Of a stretch of 64,000 bases of DNA, positions 18,795 through 26,432 are shown piece by piece; within the stretch, counting starts at the first letter, position 1, and every line of letters begins with the position of its first letter. This DNA comes from an uncultured Gammaproteobacteria bacterium (GTDB lineage: Bacteria; Pseudomonadota; Gammaproteobacteria; Enterobacterales; Psychrobiaceae). The position numbers and the translations under genes were made by a program. Location of the stretch: contig CAJXRU010000005.1 of NCBI GenBank assembly GCA_913060565.1, positions 1 to 64,000 on the forward strand, in the 5' to 3' direction. Below the pieces are notes generated by a model, which made no database searches, was not told the DNA's origin, and worked only from the letters and a program-made list of their open reading frames with translations.

Positions 18795-19121
18795 TTATTC
18801 GACAATCAGTTGGTCAATTTTATTGGGAGTACCATTGACGCTGTCGGCGTTGGGCAATGGTTTAATGACTTCAGTAATCTTTGGCCACATCTCGCTCAGT
18901 TCAGCATTGAGCTCTTTAAATTGCTCTTGACCGGCGGGAAGCTCATCTTCCTGAAAAATAGCATTAGCGGGGCATTCAGGTACGCATAAATCACAATCGA
19001 TGCAGTCAACTGGGTTAATGGCTAGAAAATTAGGCCCCTCATGAAATGCATCCGCCGGACACACTGATACGCAATCAGTGTATTTACATGCAATACAGTT
19101 GTCAGTGACAACAAACGCCAT
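18795..19121 (-). CDS. fdxA: 7Fe-8S ferredoxin (FdxA type)
   Basis: A 108-residue electron carrier. The first cluster motif is [14 protein letters not shown] (C-x2-C-x4-C-x3-CP, with the 3Fe-4S-type spacing), and the second is [12 protein letters not shown] (a 4Fe-4S ligand set). A C-terminal extension (about 60-108) is typical of this subfamily. The start ATG at 19119-19121 has GGAG seven bases upstream; the longer frame from TTG at 19133 adds only four residues. The redox partner is unknown. The divergently encoded COG2509 flavoprotein is a neighbour but no link is shown. Confidence 0.92.
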   Translation of the reverse strand: MAFVVTDNCIACKYTDCVSVCPADAFHEGPNFLAINPVDCIDCDLCVPECPANAIFQEDELPAGQEQFKELNAELSEMWPKITEVIKPLPNADSVNGTPNKIDQLIVE

Positions 19122-19330
19122 GAGTTGCTCCAAAATATATGTAATAAAGATTTTTACGGATCATACGTATTGTTATATGAATTTCAACGCTTGATAGAGC
19201 TTAATATGGAATGTGCTGAGTGTGACGCCAATTTTTGATGCTTTACAGCGGTTAATTGCTCCGAAATAACATACAATACCCATCTTAATTTTTACTATAG
19301 CCAAGTAACATTGCCACACAGGAATTTCCG

Positions 19331-20941
19331 ATGATTCGTTTAACCAATCTCAAACTCAATTTAGATCACACTGAAGATGATCTGAAAAACATTATTATGT
19401 TTACCTTAAAAATTAGCGCTGAAAAGCTCGTTGATTTTACGGTGTTTCGTCGCGGTATTGATGCGCGTAAAAAGCGTAACATTGTTTTACTTTATACCGT
19501 TGACGTTGAAACGACTGAAGAAGACGAATTATTAGCGAAGTTTGAGCGCGACCAATCAATTCGTAAAACTCCAGATATGGAATATAAATTTGTGGCGCAA
19601 GCACCAACTGATTTAGGCGACCGTCCAGTCGTTGTTGGTTTCGGTCCTTGTGGTATTTTTGTTGGTTTGGTTTTAGCGCAAATGGGTTATCGTCCAATTA
19701 TTCTCGATCGTGGTAAAGAAGTGCGTGAACGTACTAAAGATACTTTTGGTTTTTGGCGCAAGAAAACACTTAATACAGAATCAAATGTACAGTATGGCGA
19801 AGGTGGTGCGGGTACTTTCTCTGACGGTAAGTTATATAGCCAAGTAAAAGACAAGAAGCACTATGGCCGTAAAGTCCTTAATGAGTTTGTTGCCGCAGGG
19901 GCGCCAGAAGAAATTTTATATGTAAGTAAACCACATATCGGTACCTTTAAATTGGTGACCATGGTTGAAAAAATGCGCGCTGAGATTATTCGTTTAGGCG
20001 GTGAAATTCGCTTTAGCGCCCGCGTAGATGACTTTGATATTGAAGATGGCAAAGTAACAGGTCTTACGTTAGCCGACGGTGAGAAGATAGTTTCGAGCCA
20101 TATCGCATTAGCAATAGGCCACAGTGCTCGTGATACGTTCCAAATGATTCACGATAAGGGCATTTATGTGGAAGCAAAGCCGTTCTCTGTCGGTTTCCGT
20201 ATTGAGCATCGCCAGTCGCTAATCGACGAAGCGTGTTGGGGTAAAAATGCAGGGCATCCAATTCTAGGTGCTGCAGATTACAAACTTGTTCATCATTGTA
20301 AAAATGGTCGTAGCGTTTACAGCTTCTGTATGTGTCCAGGTGGAACTGTGGTTGCGGCAACCTCTGAAGAAAATCGTGTTGTGACCAATGGGATGAGTCA
20401 ATACTCGCGTAACGAGCGAAATGCTAATAGTGCCATTGTGGTCGGAATCGACCCGTCTGATTATCCTGGTGGCCCATTAGCGGGCATTGATTACCAACGT
20501 GAATTGGAAAGTGCGGCATTTAAATTGGGCGGAGAAACCTATGACGCACCAATGCAGCGTGTTGGTGATTTCTTAAAAGGTGCTGAAACGCAGGAAACAG
20601 GTGAAGTCGAACCATCATACAAACCGGGTGTTAAATTTGCTGACCTAACGAGTTTACTACCTGAGTACTGTAATGAAGCGCTGCGTGAAGCGATTCCTGC
20701 GTTTAATCGTAAGATCCACGGCTTTGCAATGGATGATGCAACGTTGACAGCAGTTGAAACTCGTACATCGTCTCCGATTTGTATTAAGCGTGATGCATCG
20801 ATGCAAAGTATTAACACGCAAGGTTTGTTTCCAGCGGGCGAGGGAGCAGGTTACGCAGGCGGTATACTATCAGCAGCAATCGATGGTATCAAAATAGCCG
20901 AGGCCATGGCATTGTCGATTAATGGTGAAAGCCAAGAGTAG
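19331..20941 (+). CDS. FAD-dependent dehydrogenase-like protein (COG2509)
   Basis: A 536-residue flavoprotein of unknown reaction. It has an N-terminal alpha/beta extension (about 1-90), then the FAD-binding motif VVVGFGPCGIFVGLVLAQMGY (about 98-118). GEGGAGTFSDGKLYS follows at about 157, and a C-terminal FAD segment TQGLFPAGEGAGYAGGILSAAIDGIKIAEAMA lies at about 496. These are typical of the widespread uncharacterised COG2509 family. It is monocistronic, with a bidirectional terminator after it. Confidence 0.9.
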   Translation: MIRLTNLKLNLDHTEDDLKNIIMFTLKISAEKLVDFTVFRRGIDARKKRNIVLLYTVDVETTEEDELLAKFERDQSIRKTPDMEYKFVAQAPTDLGDRPVVVGFGPCGIFVGLVLAQMGYRPIILDRGKEVRERTKDTFGFWRKKTLNTESNVQYGEGGAGTFSDGKLYSQVKDKKHYGRKVLNEFVAAGAPEEILYVSKPHIGTFKLVTMVEKMRAEIIRLGGEIRFSARVDDFDIEDGKVTGLTLADGEKIVSSHIALAIGHSARDTFQMIHDKGIYVEAKPFSVGFRIEHRQSLIDEACWGKNAGHPILGAADYKLVHHCKNGRSVYSFCMCPGGTVVAATSEENRVVTNGMSQYSRNERNANSAIVVGIDPSDYPGGPLAGIDYQRELESAAFKLGGETYDAPMQRVGDFLKGAETQETGEVEPSYKPGVKFADLTSLLPEYCNEALREAIPAFNRKIHGFAMDDATLTAVETRTSSPICIKRDASMQSINTQGLFPAGEGAGYAGGILSAAIDGIKIAEAMALSINGESQE

Positions 20942-20946
20942 ATATT

Positions 20947-20974
20947 AAAAAGGCCATCGCGAGATGGCCTTTTT
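20947..20974. terminator. Bidirectional intrinsic terminator
   Basis: AAAAAGGCCATC (20947-20958), tetraloop GCGA, GATGGCCTTTTT (20963-20974): a perfect 12-bp stem with a GNRA loop, between convergent genes. It can end both the COG2509 gene and the doxX-rluF transcript. Confidence 0.93.
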
Positions 20975-20975
20975 G

Positions 20976-21413
20976 TTAGCGTTTCTTTAGCCAATACTCT
21001 GCGGTTGTTTTATCATGTTGCCAGCCAAGTATTAACACGCCGATAATTAATATTAATCGTGTGAAGGTGTGTCCATCGATATCAAATAATGGCGTCGCGA
21101 GTGCATGACCATATGTGGTGATAATTAATAGCACACCAACTGACGTTAATGCGGCTCTTAGTTGCCAGCCGATAAGAATTAGCGCACCAGCTAGTAGTTC
21201 CCAATAAGGAATAACATAACCACCAGTCAACAACGCCCATTGTGGGATCCAAGAATCGGCATAGGCGGCAACGAAGAAGTTTTCTGCATGCACTTTAGCG
21301 GTGAGCGTAAATACCTTCCAATAACCTGCCATCAAAAATAAAACACCTACAATCCAGCGCATTAAGAATGATGCAATGGTTAGGTTATGAGTATTTACAG
21401 ATGAGTTATTCAT
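20976..21413 (-). CDS. DoxX family membrane protein
   Basis: A 145-residue protein with four hydrophobic segments, starting SFLMRWIVGVLFLMAGYWKVFTLTAKVHAENFF, which is characteristic of DoxX. DoxX proteins are small inner-membrane subunits linked to quinone or thiol redox systems in some organisms, but the role here is unknown. It starts 6 bp after the rluF stop, so the two form an operon. Confidence 0.85.
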   Translation of the reverse strand: MNNSSVNTHNLTIASFLMRWIVGVLFLMAGYWKVFTLTAKVHAENFFVAAYADSWIPQWALLTGGYVIPYWELLAGALILIGWQLRAALTSVGVLLIITTYGHALATPLFDIDGHTFTRLILIIGVLILGWQHDKTTAEYWLKKR

Positions 21414-21419
21414 TGGCGG

Positions 21420-22310
21420 TTACTTTTTTGGCGGTGTGTAGGCATAAGTGGCTTTTTTAGGGCCTCTACGTTCATCGCGTTTTGATTTGGAGAAACCAGA
21501 TGGCTTGTCACGATTAAATCGTTTAGGAGCATTATCGGTTTTTGATTCTCTTATTTCTGGTTTCTCTGGTGTATAACCAGGTGCCGTTTTACGTGAGTCT
21601 GCAATAAGGTTATTTAATTCACGCATTTCATGCTTTTTGAGATGACGCCATTCGCCTGCTTTAATATTATCAAGCGTTAGATTCATAATACGCATGCGTT
21701 TCAGCTTGCGTACACGAAAACCAAAGTGCTCACACATACGACGAATTTGACGATTCAGCCCTTGAGTTAGCGTGATATTGAAGCTGTATGGACCTGTTTT
21801 TTCGACTTTACATTTATTGGTGACAGTATCAAGAATCGGGACGCCGTTACTCATGCCAAATATAAAATCATTGTCGATTTCTTTATCCACAGTCACTACG
21901 TACTCTTTTTCATGATTATTACCTGCACGTAGAATTTTGTTAACGATATCGCCATCGTTGGTTAACAAGATCAATCCTTCTGACGGCTTATCAAGGCGGC
22001 CGATTGGAAAGATACGTTCAGGGTAATTGACGTAATCAACAATGTTGCCGTCGATGTGCTGATCTGTCGTACACGTGATACCACGTGGTTTATTTAAGGC
22101 GATATAAACAGGCTCGGCTTTACTACCAATTAGCTTACCACTAACGCGTACTTCATCACCTGGCTGAACTTTCATGCCCATAACAACTTTTTCGCCGTTG
22201 ATAGTGATGATGCCTAAGTCGATATATTTATCAGCTTCGCGGCGCGAGCAATATCCCGCTTCACTAAGGTATTTATTAACGCGAATGCCAGTTGAGGCTT
22301 GATCAGACAT
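21420..22310 (-). CDS. rluF: 23S rRNA pseudouridine(2604) synthase RluF
   Basis: RsuA-family pseudouridine synthase acting on 23S rRNA U2604 (and tRNA-Tyr in E. coli). It has an N-terminal S4 domain (IRVNKYLSEAGYCSRREADKYIDLG), then the catalytic core with the GRLDKPSEGLILLTNDGD motif (catalytic Asp about 109). KILRAGNNHEKEYVVTVDK and LTQGLNRQIRRMCEHFGFRVRKLKRMRIM are close to E. coli RluF. A basic, low-complexity tail (about 235-296) follows. I choose the ATG at 22308-22310; the longer frame (TTG at 22352) adds a non-conserved leader. Confidence 0.95.
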   Translation of the reverse strand: MSDQASTGIRVNKYLSEAGYCSRREADKYIDLGIITINGEKVVMGMKVQPGDEVRVSGKLIGSKAEPVYIALNKPRGITCTTDQHIDGNIVDYVNYPERIFPIGRLDKPSEGLILLTNDGDIVNKILRAGNNHEKEYVVTVDKEIDNDFIFGMSNGVPILDTVTNKCKVEKTGPYSFNITLTQGLNRQIRRMCEHFGFRVRKLKRMRIMNLTLDNIKAGEWRHLKKHEMRELNNLIADSRKTAPGYTPEKPEIRESKTDNAPKRFNRDKPSGFSKSKRDERRGPKKATYAYTPPKK

Positions 22311-22381
22311 AGTAATGGGCTTTATAGAATAGAATATGGGCAATTCTAACATTGATTAGGGTGGTCGAGAAATAGAATTAA

Positions 22382-22402
22382 GGGATGGTTGAGCGCCATC
22401 CC
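22382..22402 (-). terminator. Terminator-like hairpin after aroG
   Basis: GGGATGG (22382-22388) / CCATCCC (22396-22402) with a 7-base loop, just after the aroG stop. The following minus-strand tract is only moderately U-rich, so strength is uncertain. Confidence 0.55.
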
Positions 22403-22415
22403 ACACTTACAGTGA

Positions 22416-23471
22416 TTAAGCGTTACGTCTTGCTTTCACTGCTTCACTTAATTGACGTAAGACAGTCTCGGAGTCTTCCCAGCCAATACAAGCATCAGTA
22501 ACACTCTGGCCGTAAGTTTCTGCACCGCCGTTGACGATATCTTGGCGGCCTTCAACAAGATGGCTTTCAATCATCACGCCAAAGAGCGATTTGTCACCTG
22601 CGGCGATTTGTTCGCTAATATCAGTCGATACATCCATTTGGCGCTTAAACTGCTTTAGGCTGTTGGCATGACTGAAATCAACCATGATGTTGTTTGGAAG
22701 TTTAGCTGAGGTTAGTTGTTCGTTGACGGCGTCGACGTGAGCTTTAGAATAATTAGGCTCCTTACCGCCACGCAAAATGATATGGCAATCTTCATTACCG
22801 CGTGTTTGTACAATGGCAGAATGACCATATTTGGTCACAGACAAGAAGTTGTGTGGTGCACTGGCGGCTCCTATTGCATCAATCGCCACTTTAATCGTGC
22901 CGTCGGTACCATTCTTAAAACCAACAGGGCATGACATACCTGACGCTAATTCACGATGTACCTGTGATTCTGTGGTACGTGCGCCTATGGCACCCCAACT
23001 CATTAAGTCGGCAATGTATTGCGGCGTGATCATATCTAAAAACTCACCAGCTGTTGGTAATCCCAACTCGTTGACGTTGAGTAATAGTTTACGCGCCAAA
23101 CGTAAGCCATCATTTAATTGGCAGCTATTGTCCATGTAGGGATCATTAATCATGCCTTTCCAGCCAACAGTGGTACGTGGCTTTTCAAAATAAACACGCA
23201 TCACCACTTCTAATTCTTCTTTTAGTTCTTCACGGAGTAGCGCGAGGCGTTCTGCATATTCTAATGCTGCTTTAGGATCGTGGATAGAACATGGGCCAAT
23301 AACTACTAATAATCGGTCGTCTTTACCAGTAAGAATGTTATGGGTTGCCTGACGTGCATCAAAAACTGTTTTAGAAGCGGTTTGACTAAGTGGAAATCGC
23401 TCTAGTAAAGCAACAGGAGGTAACAGCTCTTTAATTTTGTCTATATTGACGTCGTCAGTTTGGTAATACAT
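22416..23471 (-). CDS. aroG: 3-deoxy-7-phosphoheptulonate synthase, AroG type
   Basis: First enzyme of the shikimate pathway, condensing phosphoenolpyruvate and erythrose 4-phosphate. It has 351 residues and is close to E. coli AroG from end to end. Matching segments include MYYQTDDVNIDKIKELLPPV at the N terminus, LLVVIGPCSIHDP, VYFEKPRTTVGWKG (active site), GAIGARTTESQVHRELASG, and CIGWEDSE near the C terminus. The N-terminal region resembles the Phe-sensitive isoenzyme, but the effector cannot be proven by eye. It is preceded by a 187-bp region with several hairpins. Confidence 0.95.
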   Translation of the reverse strand: MYYQTDDVNIDKIKELLPPVALLERFPLSQTASKTVFDARQATHNILTGKDDRLLVVIGPCSIHDPKAALEYAERLALLREELKEELEVVMRVYFEKPRTTVGWKGMINDPYMDNSCQLNDGLRLARKLLLNVNELGLPTAGEFLDMITPQYIADLMSWGAIGARTTESQVHRELASGMSCPVGFKNGTDGTIKVAIDAIGAASAPHNFLSVTKYGHSAIVQTRGNEDCHIILRGGKEPNYSKAHVDAVNEQLTSAKLPNNIMVDFSHANSLKQFKRQMDVSTDISEQIAAGDKSLFGVMIESHLVEGRQDIVNGGAETYGQSVTDACIGWEDSETVLRQLSEAVKARRNA

Positions 23472-23525
23472 GGTAATTCCTTAAGTTAATGTCCTCAGCG
23501 GTGGCTGAAAGCCCACGTTAACGAA

Positions 23526-23561
23526 GCCTTAGCGATTTAGCAATACTAGTTTTGGCTAAGG
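23526..23561 (-). promoter_or_regulatory. Inverted repeat in aroG upstream region
   Basis: CCTTAGC (23527-23533) / GCTAAGG (23555-23561) with a 21-base loop. A second, bulged stem, GTGGCT/AGCCCAC (about 23502-23517), is nearer the start codon. TrpR/TyrR-type sites or attenuation are possible. No leader peptide rich in aromatic residues with a start codon was found. Confidence 0.35.
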
Positions 23562-23616
23562 GATAACTTTTAAGAATGAATAATGAAATTAGGTAAGAAT
23601 TAATGGTGAAAATAAT

Positions 23617-23646
23617 AAAACTCTTGCCACTATTGAGTGGCTAGAG
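23617..23646 (-). terminator. Intrinsic terminator after the yihI-DUF2489 pair
   Basis: CTCTTGCCACT (23621-23631) / AGTGGCTAGAG (23636-23646) forms a stem with one internal mismatch pair zone and loop ATTG. On the minus strand it is followed by a U-rich tract, 13 bases past the DUF2489 gene stop. This separates that pair from aroG. Confidence 0.75.
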
Positions 23647-23658
23647 TGTTTTAGCATT

Positions 23659-24135
23659 TTATGTTGCCGGTGTGAAGCTCATTAATATTTCACACTCTTG
23701 TTTAATATCGGACTTTAAACGGTCTTCTTGCTGAGCGCGCTTTACATCAAAACGCATACGTTCTTTACGCTCTAACGCCTTATATCCAGCATGTGTTGGG
23801 TAATCAGCTAAAAATGAATCAAGTTCGTGTAAGGCTGGGTAGCGTGTTGGATAATTCGCGTCTTGGGTGACGTAGACTTTTTCAAGTAAACGGCAAATAC
23901 GGATCGCGCCTTCAGATAACTCACACTGCTCTTCGCCAACAGCTTTCGCAATTAAACGAATACTGTCAACAAGCTTTTGATTATGCTTAGTAATTTTTTC
24001 GTTATGGGCTGTAATAGCATCTTGCTGTTGTGCTGTTTGCACGCGCAGTTTAGCAATTAAACTACCCGCATAATAAGCAAGGCCGCCAATAATCAATAAA
24101 GCTAAAACAATTAACACAATATAAAGGGGGGTCAT
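23659..24135 (-). CDS. DUF2489 domain-containing membrane-anchored protein
   Basis: A 158-residue protein with one N-terminal transmembrane helix (about 4-28, LYIVLIVLALLIIGGLAYYAGSL), then a coiled-coil-like stretch (about 30-62). A conserved DUF2489 body follows (GEEQCELSEGAIRICRLLEKV...YPALHELDSFLADYPTHAGYKALERKERMRFD). The function is unknown. The start codon overlaps the yihI stop, and this pairing is common in marine gammaproteobacteria. A role near ribosome assembly can be guessed only from yihI. Confidence 0.85.
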   Translation of the reverse strand: MTPLYIVLIVLALLIIGGLAYYAGSLIAKLRVQTAQQQDAITAHNEKITKHNQKLVDSIRLIAKAVGEEQCELSEGAIRICRLLEKVYVTQDANYPTRYPALHELDSFLADYPTHAGYKALERKERMRFDVKRAQQEDRLKSDIKQECEILMSFTPAT

Positions 24136-24668
24136 TACGATTTAAACTCATCAAATTCAGAACTATCTAACTCTTCCCATGCTTCTTTTTTGTCTTCTTC
24201 GTTGGCTTCTGCATCATCTATTTGTGCTAGCAGTTTTTGATGCTTAGCCGTTTGATGATCGATATAAGCCTGATCTTTAGCTGAGATTTCATTGCCCTCA
24301 TCTAAGGCGTCTAATAAATTATTTAAGCGCTCATCGTTCTCAACCTGAGCAAGTTGTTGCTCTATCGATAACGTTGGTGTTGGTTTAGCCTTTTTGACCA
24401 CAACTTTAGGCTGTAAGTTCTTAGGTGCTTGACTCGGCACAAGCTCAATCGCTTTTTTACTACCAACTCTGCTGTCTAGCTCTGATGCGCTATTGCTTGA
24501 TGAACGTGTTTTTTTAACTTTAACACCATCAATATTCGCTTTCGCACCAGAAGGGCGGCCTTTGCCTTTCTTCTTAGAGTTGTCTTTGATTCTTTCCGAT
24601 TGCTTTAGCAGTGGTTTTTTTGCTGCGCCAATGGTTTTTTCAGTACGAGTCTTTTTCTTACGAGTCAT
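24135..24668 (-). CDS. yihI: Der GTPase-activating protein YihI
   Basis: A 177-residue, highly charged protein that stimulates the GTPase activity of Der (EngA) in 50S ribosome assembly. The basic N terminus (MTRKKKTRTEKTIGAAKKPLLKQSERIKDNSKKKGKGRPSGAK) and the acidic C-terminal half (QVENDERLNNLLDALDEGNEISAKDQAYIDHQTAKHQKLLAQ) are typical. It is translationally coupled to the DUF2489 gene. The same chromosomal neighbourhood (typA-glnA-ntrBC-yihI) exists in E. coli. Confidence 0.93.
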   Translation of the reverse strand: MTRKKKTRTEKTIGAAKKPLLKQSERIKDNSKKKGKGRPSGAKANIDGVKVKKTRSSSNSASELDSRVGSKKAIELVPSQAPKNLQPKVVVKKAKPTPTLSIEQQLAQVENDERLNNLLDALDEGNEISAKDQAYIDHQTAKHQKLLAQIDDAEANEEDKKEAWEELDSSEFDEFKS

Positions 24669-24763
24669 GGTGGTGTTTCATCTAAATTAATTAGCGCGTG
24701 TTATACCAGAATTGGCTGTTGATTTCAGTAAATGAGGGGAAAAAATGTGCACAAAAGCGGAAA

Positions 24764-24793
24764 TAAAAAAAACGGCAGATAAAATCTGCCGTT
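24764..24793 (-). terminator. Strong intrinsic terminator with no gene in front of it
   Basis: AACGGCAGAT (24771-24780), loop AAA, ATCTGCCGTT (24784-24793). On the minus strand it is followed by eight U (bases 24772 down to 24765 on the template side). The only sequence upstream on this strand is the non-coding hairpin region, which implies a minus-strand transcript ending here, about 100 bp before yihI. Confidence 0.9.
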
Positions 24794-25148
24794 ATTGAGT
24801 GAATACACACTACTTTTATATTTGAGCTCTCCTTCAAATATAAAAGAAAGGTTGTTTCCTAATTTCACATCCTATTTTTATTCAACCTTCCATGATTGCT
24901 TGGTGAATATAAGATTATGTATTTTATTATTATAAGCTTCGAAAAACATTTTAGTTAAAATTAACTATTTAAGTTTGACTACAAGCTAACCTAAATTTAG
25001 GTCGAACTCTTAAAGTTAAGAGTAAAAGAGACAATGTCTCGTGCCATAAAGGCTATTTGTTATTTTCCTAGGTAAACCTAGGTAGTTCAAAATCGAACTA
25101 TATAAAGTACTTAGTAAATACTGCAAAGTACTGAAGGTACAAGGTACC
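24764..25148 (-). ncRNA. Candidate structured non-coding RNA (CsrC-position hairpin array)
   Basis: About 385 bases upstream of yihI contain roughly ten inverted repeats and no plausible reading frame. Perfect stems include a 13-bp one at 24813-24846 with minus-strand loop AGGAGAGC, TAGTTAA/TTAACTA (24952-24967), ACCTAAATTTAGGT (24989-25002), ACTCTTAA/TTAAGAGT (25006-25023), GAGACA/TGTCTC (25028-25040), CCTAGGT/ACCTAGG (25067-25082), TAGTTC/GAACTA (25083-25100), AGTACTT/AAGTACT (25106-25132) and GGTAC/GTACC (25136-25148). The minus strand ends in a strong terminator. It has five A(N)GGA motifs there, four of them within 24830-24891, and none on the plus strand. E. coli csrC is also just upstream of yihI on the same strand. 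The 5' end is a guess. Confidence 0.5.
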
Positions 25149-25809
25149 AAATTTATTATTTTAAATGTTGAATCATCAACTTAGTTTAAACACTTATTAT
25201 TATGTATTTTAATTATAATTTTGTGGTCGCGTTTAACTGGGGCTTACTTTACTGGTGTGAATATTCATCACAAGTGTTTTTAGTTACTTTTTTTATTTGT
25301 GATTAAGTCAATTTTGGTTAAGTTGTTGTAATAGTTTAATTATAACAATAATTGACGTTTACGTAATGGCGTATGTCTCACGGGTTTTGTGGTGTATTTC
25401 TCTATCATTATGTGGTCTATTTCTTAATGTGGAGTATGTTTTTTTATCATTTGTTAATTTAATGTTATCGATCAATTGAGTGAGGTAGTGTCGATCGGTT
25501 TAAAAACTAAGCGAACGTGCGTTTGAATTGATAATGCCATAAACAAAGCCTTTCCACTTATAATTGGTAGAACTTTTATAGGATAAATTGCTCATTTTTT
25601 GTTGATAATTAGGCGTTTCAGAATTTTTAAACATCCAGTGCAACTTAAATTTAACAAATAGGCTAAGGCTTATTGCGTACATGCTTAATGCTTACGCAGG
25701 TTCGAGATAAGTTGATTTCCGACGATTTACTTAATATAGAAATAGAACTCTCTATGGTGGAGGTTGGTGATGTTTCGATTAACGCTGTGTTAGACTACGC
25801 GCTCTTTAA
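25149..25809. other. AT-rich intergenic region without a supported gene
   Basis: About 660 bp between the hairpin array and yjjX. The one minus-strand reading frame (25500-25682, 60 codons) has no ribosome site or recognisable protein pattern. A TATAAT hexamer on the minus strand lies near 25338-25343 but has no good -35 partner. A divergent promoter pair for the candidate RNA and yjjX is expected here, but none could be fixed by eye. Confidence 0.5.
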
Positions 25810-25827
25810 ATGGACAGTAATAGTGTT

Positions 25828-26367
25828 ATGCCAAATAACGTAATTAATATAGTGGTAGGATCTAAAAATCCTGTAAAAGTGAACGCAATAAAATCGGCTT
25901 TTGAAACTTACTTTCCTAATAATGAAATCAATTGTCGTGGTATGCATGCACCCTCTCTTGTCTCTGAGCAGCCAATGACGAGTAAAGAGACGCGTGATGG
26001 CACTGTTAATCGTTTACGTTATTGCCAGGCGCACGAGAAGGCTGACTTTTACGCTGCTATTGAGGGCGGTGTTGATCTTTTTGAAGATGGCGCAGCCACC
26101 TTTGCTTTTGTTGCGATAGCAAACGATGAACACTTATCAGTGGGGCGTGGTGCTAATTTACCTTTGCCAATGAATGTCTATCAACGTTTGCAAGCCGGCG
26201 ATGAATTAGGTCCGTTAATGGATCAATTGTTTAATACCACTAATATAAAGCAAAAAGGTGGCGCAATAGGTTTATTAACAAATGGGCATGCAACACGCGA
26301 GGCTAATTATACGCATGCTGCAATTTTGGCCATGTCGCGCTTTGCCCATCCTGAGTTTTATGCCTAA
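25828..26367 (+). CDS. yjjX: Inosine/xanthosine triphosphatase (YjjX family)
   Basis: House-cleaning nucleotidase that removes ITP and XTP. From the ATG at 25828 it has 179 residues. The N-terminal motif INIVVGSKNPVKVNAIKSAF and the later EQPMTSKETRDGTVNR, AAIEGGVDLFEDG and GGAIGLLTNGHATREANYTHAAILAMSRF are typical of YjjX. An earlier ATG at 25810 is in frame (six extra residues). Neither start has a clear ribosome site, and the later one fits the family better. A terminator follows. Confidence 0.92.
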   Translation: MPNNVINIVVGSKNPVKVNAIKSAFETYFPNNEINCRGMHAPSLVSEQPMTSKETRDGTVNRLRYCQAHEKADFYAAIEGGVDLFEDGAATFAFVAIANDEHLSVGRGANLPLPMNVYQRLQAGDELGPLMDQLFNTTNIKQKGGAIGLLTNGHATREANYTHAAILAMSRFAHPEFYA

Positions 26368-26386
26368 ATGAATTTCAACGAATATG

Positions 26387-26415
26387 AAAACGCCGCTAAG
26401 TTAAGCGGCGTTTTT
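26387..26415. terminator. Bidirectional intrinsic terminator
   Basis: AAAACGCCGCT (26387-26397), loop AAGTTA, AGCGGCGTTTT (26404-26414), between convergent yjjX and sthA. Confidence 0.93.
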
Positions 26416-26432
26416 ATTTCAATAATAGGATG

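Noticed and set aside
23590-23625. Aromatic leader peptide for aroG attenuation (a Phe-Tyr-Tyr-Phe run is present in one minus-strand frame)
   Set aside because: The frame has a stop directly upstream and no start codon, and the run falls in the T-tract of the preceding terminator.
24764-25148. Repeated short sequences as a CRISPR array
   Set aside because: Each hairpin has its own sequence and the spacing varies. There is no constant direct repeat and no cas gene.
24764-25148. Spot 42 (spf) RNA
   Set aside because: The conserved Spot 42 5' sequence (GTAGGGTACAGAGGTAAG) is absent on both strands, and polA is not next to the region.
25500-25682. 60-codon minus-strand reading frame as a gene
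   Set aside because: No ribosome site, no recognisable protein pattern and unusual composition in an AT-rich spacer.
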